DNA of 64,000 nucleotides from Tolypeutes matacus (GCA_026826555.1 JAKSZT010053836.1:8965240-9029239); one strand, 5' to 3'. Counted from the first letter of the stretch, positions 10,830 to 22,292 are shown. Notes: generated by a model not told the origin, from the letters alone. Program-made: numbers and translations.

Positions 10830-11180
10830 ACACCCATGTAATCATTTGAAATGAAAACTGCTCAAATGAACTGGAAAATGTTTTACTTGTATTTTCTCAT
10901 ATTCCCAAACCTTTCTTTCCATGGTTCAAAAGTTTGCATCGTCTAATTGCTGATTTCCATTTGTGAATGAATCAGCGTAAAATAAAATTAAGTGCCAAAT
11001 TAATCTACCCATCTAGTTTTAGGCATTAATTATCCTCCGAGCCATTTTCTCCTGCGCTTGCCGCATGTCAAGACAAGCCTGGATATGGTGGTGCAGAATC
11101 CAGCTTTCTACCCAGGAATTTAGCCCATGCGGCAGAGCCTGCCCTTGATCTCAAACATCGGCCGTTTATGTGCAGGAGGG
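10830..11180. other. Candidate conserved noncoding element
   Basis: This AT-rich, repeat-free block contains several homeodomain-type cores (TCTAATTGC, CAAATTAATC, GGCATTAATTATCC) and a GAATGAATCAGCG string. Its texture is that of deeply conserved intronic enhancers near developmental genes. I cannot align it to other species here. Confidence 0.3.
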
Positions 11181-14100
11181 ATCTGAGGCCAGGACAATGA
11201 AACACATTTCTCACGTGTAAACTGTACAGCTCAAGTTTCTCACAGGTAAACGAAGTGAGCTACGGGAGGAAACATGTCATATGGTTTTCTCACACATTTC
11301 CTAAAAAGCCCCAGTTAACAAATTAATGACAGTACAGTTGTTCTACATATAACAGGTTCACCCCCAGTGTGGAAAATGTGGTGCTGGCTGGGGCTGAATT
11401 TTGACAATTATGTGTGCTATTCGCTGGGGCTGTACATAGGGGGACCTCTCTGGTTCTGCCAGAAGTCCCCCCGAGTCTCCAGGATTTCTATAAGACCCTG
11501 AGTCCCTGGGAAAGGATAGAACCAGCTAGCTGGGGTCTTGATCTTGGAGAGTATGGGGATTCCCAGACTGGGTACCAGGAGGACTGAGTTCATCTTCTGG
11601 AAGATCAAAAAAGCCTTGGGGACAAGGGACATAGAGCCCCTGATCCCTTCTCCCTTTCGAAGTTCAACACTATCAGAACCTTTCTAAAAGGACTGAGGTA
11701 AGCCTTGAGCAAGCACTGTTGGCAAGGAAGGATGCAAAAGCAATGCTCAATCCCACCGAGGAATGCACTCAAAGGAAAGGAGAGTCTAGGCTACTGGTCT
11801 TCAAGGCGAGGGTAGGCTCTGGCCTGAGCCCCTTAGGGCCCAGGCCCCAGGTAAAATGCCATGCTTTGGGCACCAGTGGCCGCATCCATGAGTTTGGACT
11901 AAGAGTTGTAACTCTGATGCCCAGTGACCCAACACCTCTGCTCCATGTGTAGAATGGCCGAAAAGGCACTGCCACCTAACCACAAGGCTTCCTCTGCATC
12001 GTGCTCAGCAGTGACACTGGGTAGCAGCAGCTAAAGCCAACAAGGCTGCTCCCTCTCTGCTTGGCATCGGAAGCCAAATGAGTTTGAGAGTATACGCCTG
12101 TGATTCTTAAAGAGGAAGAGGGGAAGGGGCATGCTCCAGAGGAAGATACTAGATCTCCTGTTAATTAAGAAAGCTGAGGTGCCCACATGACTAATTAGAA
12201 AAATAAAAGAGATATGAACATATTTGTGTCACCCTGAGCCAGGGTTTAAGTGCTGAGATTATTTTGTATGTCAGAGTTTGGAGGAAAGGAGGTTAGGTAT
12301 AAATTTAAATTATGTATACATAACAACTTGCATCAGGAATAAAAGGATATGCTTTTATTATGGCCAAACACAGTCCTGACATTCTTGCAGGCACTAAGGA
12401 AAGCAAGAAGAGGAAAACTGGCAAGGGAGACAGTGCTTCAGGGGAAGAATGTGAGGCTTTTAAATTGCATCACACTCTTCTAATACTACCTCCGCATGTG
12501 CTTTTCTGTAGACAAGCTTGGAAGCCCAAACAGGCAAGCTCTCGCCTCTCCCAACCACCCCAAGAGGAAACGAACCTGTCAGCTTCCCTAAAAGGGAAAA
12601 GGAAAAAGAAAAACAAAGTCAGAAACAAAAGCTAAAGTTGATCCTCATCTGTCTGAAGGCACCAGGCAGAAGAGAGACAAGGCTTTGCACAGAGGCACAG
12701 TCGGACCCTGGGGAAAGCAAACCTGTATGCCACGAGTGGGAAGACATTAAGTGCAGGGAAGGTTTAATGGGCTTGAGCAGCTCTTTGATAGTCGCTGATG
12801 TTGAGAGGGAAACGAAGCATTTGAGAGTGTGAGCTTCCCCAAAATATGGTTTTCAGGAAGCAATTTTCCCTCTTGCCATCCCTTCCCTTTGGGGATACTC
12901 ACATTAGGCCTTAAGTCACCTCCCTCTGGAGGTGTAGGGTTAGAGCAACTGTAACATGAAACCTGCAGAAACCCCCTGCTCCAGCTAGTACCAGCTGCTG
13001 CTCTGGAGAGGAATATCAACAACCGCCTCCAACCAAGATGGATGGAGAAGGGCTGGAATAAAAGGCATAAAATTAAAGACGAGATTAATAAGATCTGATG
13101 AACAAAAATGCCGCTAGCCAACCTAGCTGCTTAAATTACATTTACTACATCGGATGGGGAGGGGGTAATCATGAGTAATAAATCCAGGCTCTGGAAAGAA
13201 ATTATGGTCTAAATAACTTAACAGTGGGGGCAACACCAGGGGAAGGCACTGATTCACCTTCCTAGGGAAGACTCAAGATGGCATAAAACCCATCAATCAT
13301 ACTGAGACAAATGTCACAGGGTAGCCCCGTGGCTGCTCTAGGATTTGGATTCCTCCGAGTTCTACCCAGAGCCAAACATGGGACAGCAGCCTAAACATTC
13401 CCTCCAGGCCACCTTCCAGTCCAGCCTGCCTTCACCCTACAACCTAGTGGCTCTTGTTCACTACACCCAGACCTGGGTATGATCAGGTGAAATCATTTAT
13501 TAGGAAAGGACTGTGCTCTGGCCCGTTGTATATTTCTGTCCCATCAGCTGAGTCCACTCTCTGTTATCGGGGATGTCTCAGCACAAATGGTTCCTGGAAT
13601 CTGTCCTTCCTACAAGGTCACTCTGAGCACCGAATAGCATCCAAACCAGTCTGTGATCTGTAGGTTCCTCTTGCCACCTCCCTCTGAACGACCCCAAGTT
13701 CTCAAAATCCCAGCTATTTTTCACTACCACTTAGCAGGAAAGAAATCTGATTTAACTAATTCATACCAACCCTCCAAGGATTCTCTCCTTCTAGAAGAGA
13801 AGGCCAGGTAATGCAAATTAACCACCAAGGGTGGACTTTCTGCCCATTTGGGAGAGGTCACAGACCTTCTCTGGACTCTGATATGGAAGAGGAACCATGT
13901 GAGAAGAGAAGGTAAAGCCTTCTCCCATGCCCCAGTCGTTGTTCAACCAAAGGAGGGCTCATTTGCCACTCCTCCCTGACAGCTCCCATTCTCAAGGCAG
14001 GACCAAAAGCCCACGTCTCCTGGCCTGGACCTTTCAGTGAACAGGATGACATCTTTCTGTAGAGGTGGGGAGGGGCTGCATGGCCTTACACCATGTAAGA

Positions 14101-14977
14101 CCTTGGAACCCCAGTGCTGCTCCTAGAAGAAAGGATCCCCTCTGTCTCAAGACAGGGTGCAGGAATCTGTTTCAGATCCAGGGGTCTTCAGAATATCTGC
14201 TCCCTCCCATCCCTGCACCCTGAGGGAAGCTTCTACCCTGTGCTTCATCTTCAGGAGCTGGGATGATGTTGACTCTCTGGCTGATTGGCTGCCCCACGTT
14301 ACAGGCTGTGGTGAGGACCTGACTTGTCCTCAGGACCCTTCTAGCACAACCATCCCTAGCTCTCGCCCATAGCTCTGAGGGTCTCAGTGAGACATGGAGG
14401 AGATGTGCTTCTGGAACACCTGACTCCTCCCAAGACACAAACTCTGTACTCAAAATGCTTGATCATCTGAGTTCTTCCTCACAGAGCAGGTCACCTGCTT
14501 CCAACTTAAAAAGAAAAAGGTGAAAGGACATTATGCCATGAAAAACCTCAATGTGAGAGGGCTACACAGATAATGAAGAATTTTGTGGGGGTTTTTTTTG
14601 GTGACTATTAGAGCTGCTTTAAGGAAAGAAGGGGATCCTCAAAATATTAGACATTTTTCTTGCTCTCTAGGGATTGAGAGCCTATCAGGAAATAAACACA
14701 TAGTCATATCTTCCTCCAATTCATTTGTCCATCTGTCTAACATTTATTGAGCATAGAGAATTTTGTCAGAGATAGCCATTTGAAGACTCCTGGCTTCTCT
14801 GTGGGGGACAAAGCACAGGTGTCCAATATGTGGCCCCATCTGAACTCCCACCTGTTCTTCTGAATGAGGCATCACTGTAGCCTCATGCTCCAAAGGTCTC
14901 TGCTCACCAAAAGTCCACCTACTTCAGTCAGCAACTGAACTCAACCCTAAGTTCCAGAAGGATACACACACCCCTGC
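11181..14977. other. Single-copy intron
   Basis: About 3.8 kb without a gene or a confidently recognisable repeat. A G-rich stretch lies near 13155 and a T-run near 14593. ORFs are short. Confidence 0.5.
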
Positions 14978-15135
14978 TAACTGTGGTCAGTGTGCTCAGG
15001 CTCCCGGTCTGCTCTCCCCTACTTTGCTTTCACTGGGATCTTGTCCTTCACCTGGCGATGCCGGGATCTCTGATCAACTCTCTGTTTTGAGTCTAATAAC
15101 TTAATGAATTCATGTCATGGAGAAAGGATTGGGGT
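14978..15135. repeat. Left member of a diverged direct repeat flanking the GFRA1 exon
   Basis: This segment aligns with 16731-16879 in the same orientation. Shared strings include CGGTCTGCTC, TTGCTTT, ACCTG, CAACTCT and GAGTCTAAT/GAGGCTAAT, then TTCATG and a terminal GGGGT. By eye roughly three bases in four agree. I do not recognise the family. It ends directly at the left target duplication of the LTR at 15138. Confidence 0.65.
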
Positions 15136-15137
15136 AC

Positions 15138-15739
15138 TGTAGCAGTTTGATATTGTTTATGAATTCCAAAAATCGATATTAGATTTTGTTTGTAAACTGG
15201 TCTGTTCCTATGGGCATATTAGATTGTATTAAATTCAGAGGTTTCACTTTTACTTGATTAAATTATGATTAGGGCTTTGATTCAGCCATGTCAGTAGGAC
15301 ACTGAGTCCCTGCCCCCTTGGTGGATGGGGACTCACAGAGGAAACGACAAGGCAGAGGAGAGGGTTGGAGTTTTGATGCTGGAGCCCCAGGGAGAGAGCA
15401 AAGCCATTTGCCTATAGCTTAAAGCTGAAGACACCAGAGCCCTGAACAGCTGAGAAAGCCTGGAAAGAAACGAGCCCTGGGGAGAGAGACAAGCCTTTCA
15501 TTAGCCAACAACTGAGAACAGAAGGAGCTGACACCACGGAGCCTTAGGAGGAAGTGGAAGGCTGAACCTTCACAGAGACCGGTAGCCATCTTGCTCCAAC
15601 ACATGGCAACAGACTTTGGTGAGGGAAGTAACTTATGCTTTATGGCCTTGTGACTGTAAGCTTTTACCCCAAATACACTTTATAAATGCCAACAGATTTC
15701 TGGTACTTTGCATCAGCACCCATTTTACTGAGTAATACA
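15138..15739 (+). mobile_element. Complete solitary LTR, ERVL-MaLR-like
   Basis: The LTR starts TGTAGCAGTTTGATATTG and ends AGTAATACA, so it has TG...CA termini. It is flanked by a perfect 5-bp target duplication GGTAC (15133-15137 and 15740-15744), as class III endogenous retroviruses make. The order of motifs, with a GCAACAGAC / GCCATCTTGC region and a tail reading TTTCTGGTACTTTGCATCAG, parallels MaLR LTRs (MLT/MST type) but is diverged from primate forms. No internal retroviral region is present, so this is a recombination product. It lies about 0.6 kb downstream of the GFRA1 exon, antisense to it. Confidence 0.78.
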
Positions 15740-15744
15740 GGTAC

Positions 15745-16373
15745 TTTCTCTTTTTACTCTACATAATTTTATCCTGCCTTTTTTTTTTTTTCACACAGAG
15801 AATATATTTACGGACTATTTCAAACACTAAAATAAATCAATAAATGGCCAAAAAGGAATTTAACAGCACAGTCGAGGCTCCATGGGGTTTCTGATGAATG
15901 CTGAGTTTTCTGGAAGCATTGCTAAGTGGGAAGGTGCCCACTCTTCTGAGCCAAGTAGATGGTGGGATGAGACGAGACTCAGGATTCTCCAAGTTCTCCT
16001 CTGCAGGGCTGTACACAGCTCACTCCCTCTTGACGGTCTCTTCCATTTTCTGACCCTGAAGGTCATGAATCTCCATAGCTCCAGCTAACTCCTCTCCTGA
16101 CTTACCCCATGGCAACCACCTGCAGCCTCCTCCCAGCACCGCTCCAAACATTCTCTGGGTTCAAGGCTAGGATCTTCCCAGCACTGAGGGCCTAAACAGC
16201 TACTGAAGGACCATGTGTCAGAAGTCGGATTTTGGCCAATCCATTCAAATCAACTTCCTTCCCCTGTCCCCGCTACCCTGGTAGAAATACAGAAACTGGT
16301 GCTTGGCAACTGAAGAGGTGCAAAGGTTCTCCCCGCCACCTCATTCATCGCCCACTGCTGGACGCCCACCTAC
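15745..16373. other. GFRA1: Intron next to the GFRA1 exon
   Basis: A T-run (about 15779-15792) is followed by single-copy sequence up to the splice donor. Nothing else is recognised. Confidence 0.6.
16368..16373 (-). promoter_or_regulatory. GFRA1: Splice donor of the GFRA1 exon
   Basis: On the minus strand the exon ends TGCAG and is followed by GTAGGT, a strong donor. The phase left by the exon (two bases of an arginine codon, AG) fits the known Arg-Ser-Arg continuation of GFRA1. The next exon is not in this window. Confidence 0.93.
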
Positions 16374-16710
16374 CTGCAGATGTAATTAGTCTTGCAGGAG
16401 TTCTGCAGATTCAAGCAGTTGGGCTTCTCCCTCTCTTCATAGGAGCACACGGGCACGATGGTCTGCCGCCTCCGCTCCGTGCAGGCAATGTCCCGGCAGG
16501 AGCAGAAGAGCATCCCGTAGCTGTGCTTGGCGGGGACCTTGTCAAAGAACTGCCGGAGGGCCTTGTGGCATTTGCGGCGGTTGCAGACCTCATTGGACAT
16601 GCTGGTGGTGCACGGGGTGATGTACGCAGACCTGTACTTCTTGCAGGTGTCGTCGAGGTTGCAGGCCTTGGCAGCGTCCAGGCAGTTGTTCCCTTTGGAA
16701 ATGTGCTCCA
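16374..16710 (-). CDS. GFRA1: GFRA1 internal coding exon (domain 2 and start of domain 3 of GDNF receptor alpha-1)
   Basis: The exon encodes part of the GPI-anchored GDNF co-receptor, which binds GDNF at the cell surface and recruits the RET tyrosine kinase. Reading the minus strand, a pyrimidine-rich tract ends in an AG acceptor at 16712-16711. The exon opens with the last two bases of a valine codon (phase 1) and runs through EHISKGNNCLDAAKAC to TNYIC. It ends with AG before a consensus donor GTAGGT at 16373-16368. That gives 337 nt, which is 2 + 111 codons + 2. Thirteen cysteines are present. The first ten have the spacing of the five-disulfide domain 2 and the last three begin domain 3. 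Residues known from GFRA1 structures to contact GDNF (Asn162, Arg171, Ile175; Arg224/225) and heparan sulphate (Arg190, Lys194, Arg197, Gln198, Lys202) are intact. Numbering assumes the first Val is 145. Compared with human from memory I see V182M, D185E and D248N. There is no stop or frameshift. The family paralogues GFRA2 to GFRA4 differ much more, so the GFRA1 call is secure. Confidence 0.97.
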
Positions 16711-16733
16711 CTGCAAAAGGAGAGAAAGGCAGC
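16711..16733 (-). promoter_or_regulatory. GFRA1: Splice acceptor and polypyrimidine tract of the GFRA1 exon
   Basis: On the minus strand the bases just upstream of the exon read CTTTCTCTCCTTTTGCAG. This is an uninterrupted pyrimidine tract followed by the invariant AG at 16712-16711. It fixes the exon start at 16710. The apparent in-frame GTG at 16711-16709 is not a start codon: its G belongs to the intron, and the true first base of that valine codon comes from the previous exon. Confidence 0.93.
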
Positions 16734-16879
16734 TGTCGTCACTAAGCTTGGGCCCCCGGTCTGCTCACACCTCCTTGCTTTAACTGAGGTCTTGCCATTT
16801 ACCTGCCAATGCTGGCAGCTCTAACCAACTCTGTGTTCTGAGGCTAATGAGTTCATGACAAGAAGAAATTATTAGGGGT
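16731..16879. repeat. Right member of the diverged direct repeat flanking the GFRA1 exon
   Basis: It begins about 20 bp outside the exon's acceptor and matches 14978-15135. It may be a local duplication or two copies of an old interspersed repeat. Confidence 0.65.
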
Positions 16880-19176
16880 GTCAATGCTGGGAATCCCAGG
16901 CAGCACACAAGCTACTAGTATTCTTTTGGATGCATAATTAGGAGGTATTAAGTGAGGCAAAAGGAGCTCAGGCACCTGCCTGACTACATGCAAACGGGGC
17001 AACACGAGAGTAAGATTCCAGCTCCTGGTTTGTAAACTGAAATTAGGATAAAAGAGAAATGCAACAAATTATATACTTGTTCATTATACAGTATATAAAA
17101 TGATATGCTAAATGCAAGTATAATTACCATGCAATCCCCTAGGAGTATAATTATGTAATAAATGCATATAATACATGCTAATTACTATATGATTATAGAG
17201 TAATTACATGGTTATTTGAGCCCAGAAGACAAAATATTATGCCAGTCTCTCTAAACAGGAAGAAGCAACTACAGTGAAGCTGTACTTAAGTTCTAGCTTA
17301 CAGGCCACTAGAAGAAAATCAGAATAAATTACATAGAAATTTGCAAACCTCAATTACCACTTAACTCACCACATACAAAATGTGGGCTCAACAAATACTG
17401 AGGTTTCAGATTAGAAAAAATTCAGCTGGTATTTTGGATGGAAATTCAGTAATTTTAAATAAAAGCCGTAGACTTTAGGAATTTAACAAAAACCCATGCT
17501 GCCTTCTCCCCAACCCCTCTGTGTTCAGGCTGTCAGAGAAATGAATGCTATCCATTGTTCAGCTGCCTGCTGGGTGGTCTGGAGAGAGATATCACGGAGG
17601 TAGGGCCCGGGATCCACCAGGTAGTTTGGACTGTCCAGCCAGGGGCAAGTCTAGGCAAAGTTAGATGAATGGACAACAGAAATTAAGCTCAGTCCCCATG
17701 ATAAAGGTTTTTCTACAGGGAAGGAAGTAATGGAAAATCCTTCCAGAGCCAAGCTGTAAGAATGATAATTAGGTGTGGGACTGACCCTAGAAGAGGGCAT
17801 GGAGGTAGCAGACAAGCACCACACAGCTGTGGAACTAGACACCCCAGCAGACCTCAGTCCCTCCATGGATTCTGTGACTCCCTTTCATTCTGTTTATGTA
17901 CCCCCAGTGGATGGGGACCAGGAAGGCCTTCAGACAATTACAGGAGGCTAGAGAACTGACAAGAGAGGAGAAGGAGTGCAGGTCGATTGGGTGCAAATGA
18001 AGAGTCCATTTAGTATAGGTTTGAAGGGCACACAAAGCAAGTCCAACATGTCAGGAAAAGAAAGTTCTCCCTGGTCTACTGAAAATGTGCCTTGCTTTAA
18101 AGACAAGCCAATACGCAACAACCTGAAATGATAAAATTATATCCTTTCTCCATGAGCAATGTTTTGTTATGTCCTAAGTTCATGATTCTGCCTATGACAC
18201 CCAAGTCCCACACATTTAATGTGGAAGCAATAACCACGACATGCAAGCCTTCTTGGATGAGCAGTGCAGGAACGGATCAGCTGCTCATACCTCCCTGCTG
18301 GTTTGACAAGCACACTATTTTTTCATCATGCTCTTCCCAAGCCTTCACACTCAGGCTCCTCAAAAATCAAAGGTGAAACCATGGCCATGTGCCCTGATAT
18401 GGTGACCAGAGACCCCAGGCTTTGATCATCCCCTAGCCTTCTCCACTTTTAATTGTTCTCATATTGCTGCTGTTGGGACCTAGGGCAGTGATTTCTATAC
18501 TTGAAAGTCTATGGTTCTCTAGGAGATTCCTAAATTGTGCATTTTCTAGGTCACCTGGATTAGCTCCTTGAGACTGGATTTTGCTATACAATTCCACTAC
18601 CTGCACTTACACTTGCACCTATGGCTAAAAAGAAGGAGCAGAGGCACAAAGGTTAATACTTAAATGATATAGCCAGTGATATATGAAGAAATACTTGATG
18701 TTAGTTCAAATGGAGACAAATGGCAGAAGAATTAAGCCATCACATGACATCCAGTAATATAGGGGTGCCAAACTCCAAAGAACCTGTGCTCAAACAGCGT
18801 ACTAGATTCTGATTGTTTCAGCAAAACAACGCCATCCTTTTACATTAATGTTACTAACTTGCATTTCATTGTTTCAAGGTTTTATGCATAGTTAATTTGC
18901 ATGTACGTTGCTTTTATAGTTGTATGAAAACAAAAAATACAAGTTTATAGTTTTATGTTTAAAAATTTCAAATAACATTTAAATAAAAATAATAAAAGTC
19001 AACACATGAGGACCAGGAGTTTTGGTTGTTTTGCTGTTGTTTTTTCTCTTTAACAGTAGTCCATACAACACATAAGCTTTTAAAAAAATGGCCAGAGTAA
19101 GTTCTTTGTAACAATAAAGCCATTAAAACTATATAAGCTACTAATTAAGTATTTCTTATTAATGTTATAAAAAAAT
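16880..19176. other. Single-copy intron, AT-rich in part
   Basis: From about 17040 to 17220 the sequence is dominated by short ATAATTAC/ATGC permutations (GTATAATTACCATGC, AGTATAATTATG, ATAATACATGCTAATTAC), which may be an old degraded tandem repeat. The region 18840-19170 is also AT-rich. No gene is seen. Confidence 0.5.
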
Positions 19177-19188
19177 AAAAGCAACGTT

Positions 19189-19377
19189 GATTTTTTTTTT
19201 TTTTTTAAAGATTTTATTTATTTATTCATTTATCCCCCCCTTGCTGCTTGTGCTCGCTGGGTCAGTTAACCACGCCGCACGGGCGGGCTTGCCTACACCA
19301 GGAGGCCCCGGGAACCGAACCCGGGGCCTCCCATATGGTAAATGGGAGCCCTACTGATTGAGCCACAGCCGCTTCCC
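19189..19377 (-). mobile_element. tRNA-derived SINE, DAS-like (armadillo)
   Basis: On the minus strand it begins GGGAAGCGGCTGTGGCTCAA, with a tRNA A-box-like region (TGGCTCAATCAGTAGGG) and B box GGTTCGGTTCC. It continues into a body and an A-rich tail with TAAATAAATAAAATC. It is flanked by a perfect 12-bp target duplication AAAAGCAACGTT (19177-19188 and 19378-19389), which shows L1-driven insertion that is fairly recent. This organisation is that of the DAS SINEs of armadillos. Confidence 0.9.
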
Positions 19378-19624
19378 AAAAGCAACGTTTTAAAGGAAAA
19401 GCTCTGTACAAAGTGGGAAAAGGGTCCAAACCAACTGCTCACAGTTTACCCTTTGAGCAATGGCTGTGACTTAACCTCACTCTCTGCTGATTCTCTTTTC
19501 ATTAATACATATCTCTATACCACCTGGGATGTTCTGAGAGGCAAAAGCTATTAATTCACTTCCATCTCACAAGTCAGCGTTAACTTCCTTTTTGCTTCTG
19601 ATTCCTATTCATCAAAACATTCTC

Positions 19625-22292
19625 ATTAACCTTCCCAACTTGCTATATGAGGCAGTATAACCCAAATACCAGAAACTGATAAAAAAAAAAGAAAGAAAGA
19701 AAATTACAGACCAATATTAATCATGAATGTAGATGTAAATATTCTCCACAAAATGTTAGTAAATTAAACTCAGTCAGCTGTTGAAAGGACTATGCAAAAG
19801 GACCAACTGGGATTTATCCCAAGAATGTAAGGTTGGTTTATATTTAAAATTAATATAATTCACCATATGAATAGAATATGGGGGCATATGATTATTCCAA
19901 GAGACAAAAAAAAAGCATTCAACAAATTTCAACACACAGTTATGATAAAATGCTCAGCAAACTAGGAAAAGAAGAGACATTACTCAAGCTGATAAAGTGC
20001 ATTCATGAAAAACCTAAAACCAATATCATATTTGATGGTGAAATATTGATTCTTTCCCCCTAAAATCAGGAACAAAGGAAGGATGCCCATTCTTACCACT
20101 TGTAGTCAATGTTGTACTAGAGATCCTAGCCATTGCAATAAAGCAATGGAAAGAAATAAAGCACATAAAGATTGAAAAGGAATACATAAAACTATCTATT
20201 TGCAGATGACTTGAAAAATCCTAAGGAATCTACAAAACAACTGCTAGAACTAATAAGGGAATTTATCAAGGTCAAAGGATACAAGATTAATTAAAAAATC
20301 AATTTCATTTTTATATGCTATCAACAAACATATTAGAAAATGTTATTTACAACATTATTCTACTTATAGAACCACAAAAACATAAAGCACTTAGGAATGG
20401 ATTTAACAAAAGACACTCAAGACCCTCTAAACTGAAAACTACAAAGCATTACTTAGAAAAATTAAATAAGAGAAAATAAATAGATTATATACCATGTTCA
20501 TGGATTGGAAGACTCAATATTAAGATGTCAATTATCCCCAAATCATAAAACTTTTTTGAAATTGACAGGCAGATTCTAAAATTTATATGGAAATACAAAA
20601 CAACAACAACAAAAAAAAACCCCACCATAGAATAGCCAGAGCAATTTGGAGAAAAATAACAAATTTGAAGGACTTACAATAACTAACTTAAAGCTTTCAG
20701 TTGTAAAGATAGTGTGGTATGAAATAGGAACAGAAAAACTGAACAATGAAAGAAAAGACCAAATCAGAAACACACCCACACATATACAGTGACAAAGGTG
20801 CTAAAGTAACCCAGGGCGGGGGTGGGGGGCAGTCTTTTCAACAAATAAGGCTAGAATAACTAAATAATCAATGTGGAAAAAAATGAATCTCAACCTTTAC
20901 TTCACACCATCCACAAAAATTAACATATGATATATATCATACTCTTAAACATAAAAGCTAAAATCATAAAGCTCTTGAGAAGAAAACATAATATTGGGGT
21001 AAGCAAAGGTTTCTTAGGACATAGAAAGCAATAATCATAAAAGAAAAAGTTGGTAAGTTAGGTTTCATTAAAATTAGAAACTTCTGCTCCTCAAAAGACA
21101 GTTGAGAAAATGAACAAACCACAGCCTAGGAGAAAACATTTGCAAAGCATGTCTATGACAAAGGACTGGTTTCTAAAATATAGAGAGAATACCTAAAACA
21201 ATAATAAAAGAAAACTAATTTTAAAATGGACCAAATATTTGAGCAGACACTTTGTAAAATAAGATAAAGGAATGGCCAATAAGCACATGAAGAATGTTCA
21301 ACATCCATATCAAAAAAATGCAAATTAAAATCACAATGAGATACCAATACACAACCACCACAATGGTTAAAATTAAAGAGAGAATGCCAAATGTTGTCAT
21401 GGATGTGGAACTCCTGAATTTCACAATCCAACTACTTTGGGAAAATGTCTGGCAGTATTGTATAAAACTATACATATACCTACCCTATGACACACAACTC
21501 CACTTCTAGGTATTCACTCAAAAGGAATGAGAAAATGTATGCACAAAAAGGACTTGTGCAAGAATGTCCTATCACCCATCTTCACAATAGCCCCACACTG
21601 GAAACAGGCCACCATCAATAGGAAAGCAGGGTCTTCCCACACAAGGCAGGACTACTCAGCAATAAAACGGATCAACTACTGATACACAAAATACCATGGG
21701 TGAATCTCAGAAACACTATGTTGATTGAAAAAGAGCCTTTCACAAAAGAGTGGACACTGTATGATTCCATATTCATGAAGACCTAGAATAGGAAAAACTA
21801 ATGTATGATGAAAAAAATCAGAGCAGTGGTTTCTTATAAAGGATTGTGGGTAGGAATTGACTGGGAAACTGCAAGAGGGGACATTCTAGGTTGATGGTAA
21901 TGTTCTCATCTTGCTAAATGTTTGGTTTGCACAGGTGCATGTATTTACCAAAACTCAGAGAATGGTATAGTTCAGGTTTAGGTATATGTAAATTTTACCT
22001 CCAAAGGAAAAAAATGTAAACAACTATTGAGCACTGGTTCACGATATGTATGCTGAAGTATTTAGAGGAAGTATACTGATGGTCTGCAATTTACTAAGAT
22101 ATGCATAAGAAAATTTAGGTGGGTTGATAGATAAACAGAGAGATGGATAAATGGATAGGTAAGTGATAAAGAAATTACATTCAAACGCTAACGGTAGACT
22201 CTAGCTGGCGGATATATGGGTTCAATATAAAAATTTTTCCACTTTTCTGTATGTTTCACAATGTTCATAATAAAATATTGGAAACATGTTTA
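19625..22292 (+). mobile_element. Old LINE-1 (L1M type), 3' portion
   Basis: The segment covers the later part of ORF2 and the 3'UTR on the plus strand. Recognisable pieces are the RT region (CRPILIMNVDVNILHKMLVN-like, near 19708), 'GGATTTATCCCAAGAATG', the region near 20070-20110 for GCPFLPLVVNVVLE, 'GGAAGACTCAATATTAAGATG', and 'AGAATGTTCAACATCCATAT'. The tail is of L1M type, with 'CTACTCAGCAATAAAA' and a terminal 'CTTTTCTGTATGTTTCACAA' / AATAAAATATTGG. There are many stops. It is 5' truncated. Confidence 0.85.

Larger units (their letters stand above)
1..16373 (-). other. GFRA1: GFRA1 intron downstream of the exon (partial)
   Basis: This side lies 3' of the exon on the GFRA1 sense (minus) strand. 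I looked for the next GFRA1 exon, which continues domain 3 with an Arg-Ser-Arg-Leu-Ala-Asp start, and do not see it. The region carries a hAT element, a MIR, a LINE-1, an ATGG microsatellite and a solitary LTR, all listed separately, and otherwise single-copy intron. Confidence 0.9.

Noticed and set aside
16709..16711. GTG as start codon of the GFRA1 reading frame
   Set aside because: The G is the last base of the intron acceptor AG. The frame is continued from an upstream exon, so no start exists here.
16411..16716. 101-codon minus-strand frame over the exon in another phase
   Set aside because: Wrong frame of the same exon. Only the frame with the cysteine pattern of GFRA1 domain 2 is real.
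16232..16783. 183-codon plus-strand open frame across the GFRA1 exon
   Set aside because: It is the antisense shadow of a conserved, spliced minus-strand exon. It crosses both splice sites and has no domain of its own.
19189..19377. Functional tRNA gene
   Set aside because: A- and B-box-like strings are present, but they belong to a SINE with a poly-A tail and target duplications; no cloverleaf is intact.
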